From Gymnopus androsaceus JB14 (lineage: Eukaryota; Basidiomycota; Agaricomycetes; Agaricales; Omphalotaceae), in assembly GCA_009733575.1 (NCBI GenBank), contig ML769998.1:9067-26709 (forward strand): DNA of 17,643 nt, read 5' to 3'. The position numbers and the translations under genes are program-made. This document shows positions 1 to 7,611 of the stretch, piece by piece (positions within the stretch are counted from its first letter, which is position 1; each line of letters starts with the position of its first letter). The notes beneath the pieces were generated by a model. That model saw only the letters and a program-made list of their open reading frames with translations. It was not told where the DNA came from and made no database searches.

Positions 1-262
1 TTTCCCACAGTCATGTGCTGACCAGGTCAGGGTTAGCTGAAGCTAACCCTAACCCTAACTTTTCATCATCACATGCTTACTATGATGGTATGTCATGTGA
101 CAACTAATCTTATCTATGATTCCCATGGTCACATGCTCACTATATCATGTGAAAACACAGTTGTTTAAAATTGTTTAAACAAAAAGGGCAGTGGCTAGTA
201 GTAATTGGGATGTTTAAATATGTTTAATATTTGTTGGGCATATTCTTGGATGTTTAAGTATA
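1..262. other. Non-genic left flank with telomere-like and CATGTGA-type short repeats
   Basis: No ORF or RNA gene is supported here. The stretch holds the telomere-like foldback at 29-60. It also has two diverged copies of a motif pair: TCACATGCTTACTAT at 69-83 with TCATGTGA at 93-100, then TCACATGCTCACTAT at 129-143 with TCATGTGA at 145-152. AT-rich TGTTTAA repeats follow around 160-257. Similarity to the intact NLR copy (near 9270) stops at about 262-266, so this flank marks the breakpoint at which most of the left NLR's WD40 region was lost. Confidence 0.6.
29..60. repeat. Telomere-like repeat arranged as a palindrome
   Basis: Positions 29-38 (AGGGTTAGCT) and 41-50 (AGCTAACCCT) form a perfect 10 bp inverted repeat around a 2 nt spacer. 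CCCTAA units continue to about 58. TTAGGG is the usual fungal telomere unit, so this is an interstitial telomere-like block in head-to-head orientation. It may be a scar of repair or fusion, or part of a subtelomeric element. Confidence 0.6.
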
Positions 263-2945
263 ACTGGACCAGATTACTGTGTTGTATCCTTTGATCCAGA
301 AACCACCCTGGAATTATCCGGAGAAACTGAAACTGCATTTATATAGCTGGTATGGCCCACTAGCATGTGCTCAATTTTTCCAGTGGAAGTGTTCCAAATC
401 CTGATTGTTTTGTCATTTGATCCATAAACCACCAGAGAACCATCTTGGGAAGATGCAATACAATTGAATGCAGTAGCATAATTTGTGCCTAGCAGGTATC
501 CCCGAATAAAGTCATTTACATTGGCAATATGCACCTTAACTGCGTGTTCAAGTTGACCAGTAACAGTATTAAAAATGTTGAGTGTTTGCTGACCCTGCTC
601 AATGTGCTGCAAGGAAACTATTGAATGATATGGGAGAGGATTCTTGTAAGTGCCGAACACTAGTTTTGTGTTGTTTCCCAGAAAAGTAATGTAATAGACA
701 ATTCCTGCTTGGGACACAACCTGCTCACATTGATTCCATCCCTTAAGCCCTTGCACTACAGTTGGACCCATTCTCTTCCTGTCTTGAAAGTACAATGTTG
801 TCATGAGCAATGAATTTTTTGGAGTCCAGATCAAGGCAGAGTTGTATATTTCAAGTGGCCATTTCCTGATAATTTCCACATTTTGAGATATGAATAAAGG
901 TAATTCAGAGCAGATATCCCACAGATTATCCTGTATCTTATGGAAGTAGGTTATTAGCTTAAGTAAATACTCAAAAAAAGTGATTTAAAACTCATACATA
1001 CCTTTAAGTAAGGAAGTATTTGTTCAAACATTGCTGACATTTGATCCTGTATGCCAAGGAGAATGCAGTGTTCAATCCATTTTAGTACATTCTTATTCAC
1101 AAACTCTGATAGTTCAGTGATGTGCTCCATCTGTATTTTTCTTCCTCCCAAATTCCAATGTGTTGACCAAAATTTACAGGCATAATCCAATCCAGGTTTT
1201 TTGAAAAAATACAGATTTACTAGCTCTCTGTTGAGATCTGTGACTTCTGAGTCAAGTTCAAGACCCAGAAAATTTCTTTGTAAGTGACAGTTCAAGTATT
1301 TCATGGAACATAAAGCAAGGTGTGCATGCTTTTGATGCTTTTGATCAATATTCAATTGATATCTTTCTGGACACTCATTCAAGCTGTCCAAAAATTGAGG
1401 AAATGAGGCATGGAAAGCTTGAACAGGGGAATCAGAGTTCGTATCTGCTGGTATCTCCAACACAGAATGGAAAGCAGATACCATAAGGGAAATATTGCTT
1501 TTGGGCATGACAAGAAGCTCCAGTGCCTTCATAGACAGTGGATCTTGTAAACACATCATAGCATGCAGCACATGGACTTGTGCTTGGATTTCATCATCAT
1601 CAAGTTTACTCATCACATGTTCCAGGATCTGTGAATATAATGCATATATTCCTGTTAACTTCTTTTGATTCATCAGCATTTGCATGCGTTCCAAGGGATT
1701 ATATCCACCACCAACATATTTGACTGCTCTGTCAAATATTTGACATATCCCTCAATTGGGGGTACAAGGCCATCAATGTGGGACAGATGGAAGTTGAGAT
1801 AATTGTAAATATCTGCTTGGACAATAAATTCATCCACTTCATGAAGGGCTACTTTGGCTGTTTCATGACTTTTATTAAGTCTTTGGGAAATGGATTTCTC
1901 TTCCCTACTAGCAATAAAGATATGGGCTGGTAGAATATGAACATTGTCAATCAATGTCTCAATGAGTTTGCTGATGGCTTGAGGATCAGAGCACTCATCA
2001 AGGCCATCAATAACAATGATCCACTTATTTTGGCAAGAAATGGTTTGATTTACCAAGAGCAATTTAATTTGCTCAGACACAGAGTATTTTGCCACAGAGG
2101 GCTCCTTCTCTAGAGCATGTAAAGTACTCTGGCAAAACATATTGTCTGCCCTTGCAATAGAATCCACAATACTGTACTCGCATGTATGCAGGCAACTGTC
2201 ACGTGACCATCACGGTCGGAGGTTAGGCAATGGGCCTGGATCTGACCGTGACAGAGGCCCAATAAGGCAACCACTTACTCAGTAGGTTGTCTCCACCAGT
2301 CCCCATTTCCAATGTTAGATGTAGAGTTACTTGGTTACATAGGATACCAGTGTTGGTTGAAAAAAAAAATCCGCTTTTTTGCCCTTTTTTCTTGCTTATT
2401 TTAAGAATTTTCTCAATGTCACAGTCCCAGGCTAGGCAACCGCCCCAAATTTCACTGTGACGTCACGGTACTCTGGCAACGCAACAGAGCCTCCGTGACC
2501 GTGACCGTTGCCTACATGCGAGTACAGTAGTGGGCACTAATTTTCTTATATCACTTCTTTCAACTGCATTCCTGGAGCAACAGAAACTGGCTACTGAAAA
2601 CCCTTTTTCTTGCAATTGCACACAAAAGCTCTGAGCAATGGTGGATTTTCCTGTTCCAGCAATTCCATAAAGCCAATAAATTTTGGGGCTCTTGTCATTA
2701 GAAGCCCATTCCATGAGAGAATTGAGGATTGCAACACGAGTTCCTGATAGGCATGTAGAGTGATGGCCAGATTTGTATGATGCATCCTCAACAGGATTTA
2801 ACTTGTTCAAGAGATCTGTAAATTATAAGATGCCCATGACATAGTTTTCTATTGAATAATACTCACCCTGAACTTGAGAGGGACTATTATAGTTGATGTT
2901 GAAATGTCCCCCATGGATGGAGAAATCATGAGAACCTTCAAACAT
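263..2945 (-). pseudogene. NACHT-WD40 NLR-like gene, decayed left copy
   Basis: This is a paralogue of the intact gene at 7612-11597; over the NACHT and helical parts about nine residues in ten agree by eye. The exon plan is the same: exon 1 from ATG 2945 to 2867, intron 2816-2866 (51 nt), exon 2 2815-1002, intron 931-1001 (71 nt), exon 3 from 930. Visible breaks: a MITE at 2172-2527 splits exon 2 just after the P-loop region; a 34 bp deletion near 1720-1730 shifts the frame and removes the KLFIYASTAVKYV segment; a TAA at 274-276 ends the frame; and similarity stops at about 262, so only the first two or so WD40 blades remain. An 18 bp in-frame deletion also shortens the leader. The P-loop (GIAGTGKSTIA) and Walker B (WIIVIDGLDEC) survive in separate fragments. 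A functional NLR product is very unlikely, though a truncated transcript is possible. Confidence 0.9.
2172..2527. mobile_element. 356 bp MITE with TA target duplication, inserted in the NLR pseudogene
   Basis: The ends are inverted: the left end begins CTGTACTCGCATGTA and the reverse complement of the right end begins with the same 15 bases. A looser subterminal match (GGCAAC.GTCACG) follows. A TA dinucleotide flanks each side (2170-2171 and 2528-2529), while the intact paralogue has a single TA in an uninterrupted codon context (around 11161), which gives a clean empty site. The interior is non-coding, with several copies of a GGTCACGG-like motif near the ends, plausible transposase-binding repeats. 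The TA duplication points to a Tc1/mariner-type mobiliser, but no transposase is present, so the superfamily is inferred. Confidence 0.88.
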
Positions 2946-3218
2946 TGTTGCTTCAAAGATGGAAATGCAAACGCGGTGGTTGCAGTTCAAGAGATGAATG
3001 TCACACTGTCATGATTTCGCACGCAATTTCGTAACCTGTTTAGGGCCGGTCAGAGGCACATAACTGCTTGAGTCTCGTTCTTATTGACACTGACAGTCGA
3101 GTCGCGGAGTGCTGTCAGACTCTGCGGTCTGTGCTGCTGGTTGTGTGCTTCTGGCTGTAGGACACTTCAAACTCTCGATTCAAGGTGGAGACAATTCACC
3201 CAATCTCAGGACGGTCCG
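2946..3218. promoter_or_regulatory. Intergenic region between the divergent NLR pseudogene and ORF B
   Basis: Positions 2985-3060 are almost identical to 11640-11710 upstream of the intact NLR, including a short uORF on the minus strand. The right half also matches 11980-12130, with small indels. The region would be a shared promoter for divergent transcription, but no TATA box or other defined element could be identified. Confidence 0.35.
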
Positions 3219-3756
3219 ATGGAGATATCGATGACGACGCAAAAAGTAGGAAGAGATTACTTTGGCATTTGGTAATAGCGAGCTCCCGTTGAAAGGGGTT
3301 GCTTGGGCTCAGCCCTTAGATGCGTGTTTAGTTTTATCCTTAGTGTTGCGCGCGAGGCGCAACCTATTCCCTGGAACTGAACGCTCTCTACCGCACCTTA
3401 TCCCAGATCCAGACTTACAGACTATTCCACTCCACTTATGGTTGACCTCGAATTTGGGCTTGAAATCGAAATCGAAATGCGCTCTCCGTATTCTACTAGC
3501 GCTCACCGCTTGCACTGTGCAGCTGGTGACAATTAGAGAGTCTAGACTCGAGTCTCGGGAGAAAGCCGGAACGGACGATGGTGTAGAATGGAATACTAGC
3601 CTAGAATGTGCGCGACACGTTTGGTCATCATTCATCCATTGTAGCGGTGCTCCTACGCCAAGTTTATTGGTTTCTGGGACAAACAGTTTAACTTTGCCAG
3701 ACAACCATAGCCCATGTCGGCCCTACGTGCAGCATTGTATAGGTACATACGATTGA
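3219..3756 (+). pseudogene. ORF B, left copy: decayed relative of the spliced ORF at 12142-12578
   Basis: The start region reads MEISMTTQ from ATG 3219, but relative to the right copy there is extra sequence around 3240-3250, and the first frame stops at 3273-3275. The frame matching the right copy then runs open from about 3250 to 3756. It contains SELPLKGVAWAQPL and, further on, ERSLPHLIPDPDLQTIPL; both segments occur in the right copy, where splicing joins them in one frame. The intron donor GTGCGTG of the right copy is ATGCGTG here (about 3329), so that intron could not be spliced. Codon differences from the right copy in the second segment are largely synonymous (for example TTA versus CTC for Leu), which suggests past coding. 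No known domain is recognised. Confidence 0.35.
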
Positions 3757-4946
3757 CCTTTCTTTCTGGTATTACTACTATCGACTGCATCACCCGTTCA
3801 TTTTCTTCAGCAGGAGACAGTACCAGAGCCACAGCACCAGCTGCGGTCATTGTTACTAGAGTACAGACATGCTATCTCATTCCATTTTAGAGGTTCAAAA
3901 TCTGGCGATTCCCTAGTGTACAGAACTGTGGTCGACGTTCGGTTCTGCAGCACCAAGAAGGCCTATTCCCCGATGCCCAACTCCTCTACTCTACAGTTCA
4001 CCAGAAGCATGTACTTGCACTCATTTTTGGTTCAAACAGAGGGTGATTTCGCTGCTGTAGTATTCCAGAAATCTGGACTCTGATGATCGGTGTCGGGTTT
4101 CAGTCCGACTATTTGTAGCCTATTTAGGCAATCACCGTTCAAGGTGAACATATGGAGTTCTCGGATTTGGGAAAATAGCCAGCCCTACCTCGACTCCTAC
4201 CACGCATTCGGAAAGTTATTCCTGCTGTTGCTGTTGGTGATGATGACCAAAGGAATGTTGAATCGGTAAGTAGAGGGCACATCCGTTGTTCTCTTTAACT
4301 TGAGTGGTGTTATGAATATCATGGTTATTGAGAAACATGTACACCTACACTGTTACAGACATGTATGTTTTCATTAAGTGGCATGCCAAAGGTGATGTTA
4401 ATGTGCCCGCTGCTCTTCGGTGCTTAAGTGCGAACTTGGAAGTACTTAAAGCAATCCTACGGGCCAAATAGGCATCAAGAGAATCCCAGGACGGCGGACA
4501 CAATGGGGTTTCCAGGCTAGGAAGTGAGGGTCTTCGTGGCCTGAGCAAAGGAGAATGATGTAAGACTGGTAGAAAAGCAGGGCGAGGTTTGCTATGAATG
4601 CAAGATACCCAGTCGACTCCGACGAAGTTCCTGAAAGAAAAAACAGTAGAGAAAGCACCACCTAGACACTGGATTCGAAAGCGGGGAATCGAACTCCAAG
4701 CTGCTATGTAGAGATTCGACTTCATGATGTTAGCCACCATACGGTATACCGCATTGGATCGAACCTGGTTTGAGCATCTTCATCATTTCAGTATTTCCCT
4801 TTTCTTCCTTTTTGCCTTCAACATGAAATTTGAAACACATCTTATCCGTTATTCATCTCTCTGCTGCAAAATGTACTGAAATCATCGCAACTGAGTTGGA
4901 GGAGTACGTGGCTTGAATGGAAGGTTCGGCCTGGTTTGGCAACGGT
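3522..4946. other. 1.4 kb block present only in the left copy
   Basis: The left copy matches the right up to ACTGTGCAG (about 3521) and again from CAGCGTGCATGG (about 4950). In the right copy these are adjacent at 12625-12645. The block has no terminal inverted repeats and no target duplication beyond a shared CAG, so it is either a deletion in the right copy at CAG microhomology or an insertion in the left. Open frames inside it (for example 3850-4083 plus, and 4345-4740 minus) match nothing recognised. A strong splice-donor-like GTAAGT lies at 4266, but no consistent exon chain was found. Confidence 0.5.
4620..4760 (-). ncRNA. tRNA-like sequence, possible tRNA pseudogene or SINE head
   Basis: On the minus strand a clear B-box-like GAGTTCGATTCC sits in a T-arm context (T-loop TTCGATT, flanks TGGAG and CCCCG with one mismatch). 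About 45 nt upstream is a weak A-box-like TGGCTAACATC. A run of six T lies about 50 nt downstream of the B box (plus strand near 4637-4642), a usual Pol III stop. No acceptor stem pairs properly, so this is not an intact tRNA gene. It could be chance or a tRNA-derived short element. Confidence 0.3.
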
Positions 4947-4957
4947 CTGCAGCGTGC

Positions 4958-5267
4958 ATGGAAGTTTTACTTGCCATAGCCTCAAGTGCGTGTTATTCAT
5001 TGTTCTTTGGTATCATATGGGCTCACTATCTGTTACAGGCTCGGAATCCCTCATCTTATTCTTGGTTGTTGGAGAAGCGCTAGCGGAGCATGGAGCGCCT
5101 GCATGTGCGTGTTCTCGTTCGGCAATATGATTCTAGGAGCGAATTCACTAACATTATGTTTCGTTTCAGCTAAATCCTCCATCTTACTTGTCCTCGATTC
5201 GCTTGCACTTGTTCAAGATACATGTCGCGCTCCTCCACTTGTATCATTCCATGAATCCGGAATCTAA
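4958..5267 (+). CDS. ORF C, left copy: putative small three-exon hydrophobic protein, unknown
   Basis: A 63-codon chain opens across two introns: exon 4958-4985, intron 4986-5038 (GTGCGT...TTACAG, 53 nt), exon 5039-5104, intron 5105-5169 (GTGCGT, CACTAAC branch site, TTTCAG, 65 nt), exon 5170-5267. The product would start MEVLLAIAS and include LILFLVVGEALAEHG and SSILLVLDSLALVQD, mostly Leu/Val/Ile-rich. Both introns recur in the right copy at 12671-12727 and 13024-13076 with conserved donor and branch signals, but the exon between them differs and the frames do not match. The splice signals look genuine; the protein could still be chance or a decayed larger gene. No family is recognised. Confidence 0.25.
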
Positions 5268-5421
5268 ACTCTAGAGAAGGTGTCGATGTTGATTTGGTCT
5301 TGGGCTTCCGTCCTGTCCGAATCCAGCCCATCCATCTGATCAAGCTCGGTTAAGCGGCTCATGCTAAAACAACTCGAGAAAAGTGAAGAGAGCAGCTGGC
5401 GTGCAGTTGCAGATGTACTAG

Positions 5422-5490
5422 GTGCGCGTTTTCCTGTCATTCTGGGTCTATCTTCGAATCCGCTGACGCGTTGTTTTCGTTTTCATACAG
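5422..5490 (+). other. Intron-like segment between cassettes C and D
   Basis: The donor is GTGCGC after a G, a CTGAC branch-like site lies at 5462-5466, and the acceptor is CATACAG ending at 5490 (69 nt). It lies between ORFs C and D in a stretch (5280-5870) that aligns with 13150-13440 in the right copy. This suggests that the small ORFs may be pieces of one larger multi-exon gene rather than separate genes. The exons on either side could not be joined into one convincing frame. Confidence 0.3.
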
Positions 5491-5851
5491 TTTAGGATCC
5501 CTTGAAAATGACTATGTATCTTGCAGCCATAACAGTATCACGGCACATCCACCAAGTATTGTCTTGGAAGAACGACGCCACTATCGAAATCGAATCTGCA
5601 TTTTCCTCCGCTATCATCGATCCGCCTGCTTGCACTCGTTACAAGCGATCTTGGCCATTACTGTTTGCGGAATCTGGAATCGGACGAGGGGAGATACTGA
5701 TGATAATGACGATGACATCCCGACGTCGAACGCTGCTGCTCAGACTCCGTGCTCAATGCTGGTGGTCGTGGCGACGTACTCGAGGACGTTTTGAATCCAG
5801 GCTGAAAGTTGATCCATGGCGCAGACGCATCGACGCCTTTACCACATCCCA

Positions 5852-6352
5852 ATGGAGATATCGATGACAATCAGAGAGGGAAGAGGACATTCATACATGG
5901 TGCTGGTAATAGCTAGCGCTTGCCATCGCTTCCGAAGGAGTTTACTTTCAAGTAGCTACAGCCTTGGCCTCAGGTGCGTGTTATTTATCATTCACTCCGA
6001 ATCGATACAGCGGCTTAAGCTTACCATCTGGGGTATACAGCGTGTTTCGTCGAATCTTCTGTCATACCCATCTATGGCATCCACTCGATTCCTGGATGCT
6101 CGCAACCTCACGTCTTCTCAGCCTAACCCAGCAGTATCTCCTCCTTCCAGCGCAGATCAGAGCTGCCACCGATTCCATGCGCGGATTCAGAACGAATAGC
6201 AACCGCAGACTGGAGACCATGATCGTATACAGAGCTCTCGATGCAGGCTTACAAGGTGCGTTTTGTCATTATGATTCTTCGTTACGAATTCGCTAATACC
6301 TTTTCCACTAGGATTACTGCGTCCAGATTTTCGCGCGAGATGTGGATTATGA
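5852..6352 (+). CDS. ORF D: putative spliced 125-codon protein starting MEISMT, unknown
   Basis: Three exons give one open frame: 5852-5973, intron 5974-6040 (GTGCGT...TATACAG), 6041-6255, intron 6256-6311 (GTGCGT, GCTAAT branch, CACTAG), 6312-6352 ending TGA. An in-frame ATG at 5816 could add 12 residues. The product starts MEISMTIREGRG, has a hydrophobic MVLVIAS stretch, then a basic part with RRLETMIVYRALDAGLQG. A second frame of exon 3 (GAT at 6312 onward, open to 6722, acidic then Ser/Leu-rich) also looks coding-like, so the 3' end is uncertain. Five landmark strings occur in the same order in the right copy's ORF B' (12142-12578), so B and D are related units. No known domain is seen. 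Confidence 0.3.
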
Positions 6353-7339
6353 CTCCGTTCCCGGATTCTCGGACAATGACAACAACAACGATGAGCAGTC
6401 TCTATCGCGCCTCGTGAAAGACTTACCCCAGACCTCCAGGCTACTTTGCTCACAGTGCACTCCTCTTCTTACTCCTCTTGGGCGTCGTTCTGCCAGTTAC
6501 GATACATTTTTTGGCATTTCGACGCATACAGGTGTTTGTGCGATTAGGTGGGATGGATCGATCTTGGTAGCGGTGTCCCTGTTGGGGAAACGTCTGCTAG
6601 AGGGTGGCTGGATGACGAGATCATTGGACTGTACCAGAAAATTTTCTTCTGTACTGTTACATGCACCTTGTAGAGACATCGGTATATGGTATATGTTTGC
6701 TTGGCGACAGCTATTTGGTTGAGTTTCGGATACGTTCTATTTTATGCCTGACGAAGTTTTCTGTCCTCTTTTTGTCTTAATCTTTCTGCTTTCTTTCATA
6801 GTATGTTGATAGACACGATGGAGTGGCATAGAATTCAATGTTAGGTTATGTCACTAGCGATTCCACCTCTCTGTACCAACTTGTTATAGCCCTGACCTGG
6901 TATAGGCAACGACATCCTGGTACATGCCTCCTTCGCATCCTTCTCGTGTTAAATTTTATACTTGGCTGGTTAGCAGAACATCTCAGTCTCCCCAAAAAAT
7001 TGCGCCGGGAAGTCTGGCATGTCTGCAATTGCCAAAATTGGTCGGCCAAAGCCAAGCTCGCAATCTAGACCAAATGAGAAATACAATTAACTGTTAGATT
7101 CTTTCGGACATGAGAGGCCCGAGGGTCAACGTGTTAGATGGATCTAAGACTAACCTCATGGAGGCATGAGCACCGAAAGATCATAAACTACAGGTTAACT
7201 TATTGGACACAATCTTTTGAATGCAATCGGACTTTTGCGAGCACGAGGTTCAGTGATTCTAATTATTCCAGTCTTGCAGCTTGCTATTGTGGGCGTACTA
7301 CCTAGATAGTAGACTTACTTGAAGTTACCTAGTGGTCAG
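6353..7339. other. Region without a supported gene
   Basis: The open frame on the plus strand to 6722 is the possible 3' extension of ORF D. Beyond it no ORF with homology, intron chain or RNA gene is supported. Small frames at 6838-7068 and 6846-7055 overlap on opposite strands and have no distinguishing features. A weak inverted pair sharing CTTTCGG lies near 7100 and 7178. The block separates the two duplicated segments. Confidence 0.5.
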
Positions 7340-7606
7340 TCAGCACCACCACTGGCACCAATTTGTCACAGGTACAAAGGAAAATATATTTGTTGGCATT
7401 TCAGTAACTTTTGTCTCTAAAGCACTAAGTATTACATGTACATCTGAAGGAAAGTTAAGAGGTTGAGAACTACTTATCTGAACTTGAACAACGGCTAAAG
7501 ATAGAGATATTGAAAACAGCAAAATCAGCATATATGTAGACAGAAGCATAAAACTTTGGAAGTACTTTGTGTAGAATGAAAGACCGAAAAAAACTGCCAT
7601 TGTCAT
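7340..7606 (-). CDS. Small hydrophobic ORF directly downstream of the NLR stop, hypothetical
   Basis: An 88-codon frame starts at ATG 7606, five bases after the NLR's TGA (7612-7614) on the same strand. Residues about 18-41 (MLLSTYMLILLFSISLSLAVV) form a plausible membrane segment or an uncleaved signal-like stretch; the rest is polar, with a Trp/Cys-rich end. Fungal genes are rarely dicistronic, so this may simply be the NLR's 3' UTR. No splice site was found that would fuse it to the NLR frame. The left NLR copy lacks this region, so there is no paralogue for comparison. Confidence 0.2.
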   Translation of the reverse strand: MTMAVFFGLSFYTKYFQSFMLLSTYMLILLFSISLSLAVVQVQISSSQPLNFPSDVHVILSALETKVTEMPTNIFSFVPVTNWCQWWC

Positions 7607-7611
7607 GATAC

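Noticed and set aside
3309..3704. Minus-strand 131-codon frame opposite ORF B
   Set aside because: The plus-strand frame keeps the segments shared with the right copy; the minus frame is its shadow and has no paralogue support.
4266..4358. Intron with a perfect GTAAGT donor and GTTACAG acceptor, leading to a frame starting MYVFIKWHAKGDV
   Set aside because: Joining the exons puts a TGA in the upstream frame, so no continuous coding chain results.
4345..4740. Minus-strand 131-codon frame beginning MVANIMKSN
   Set aside because: Its first part is the tRNA-like sequence, and the rest shows no domain or splice support, so it is more likely a chance frame.
7097..7180. Inverted CTTTCGG pair as a small foldback element
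   Set aside because: Only about 7-8 bp match and no target duplication is seen, so chance is likely.
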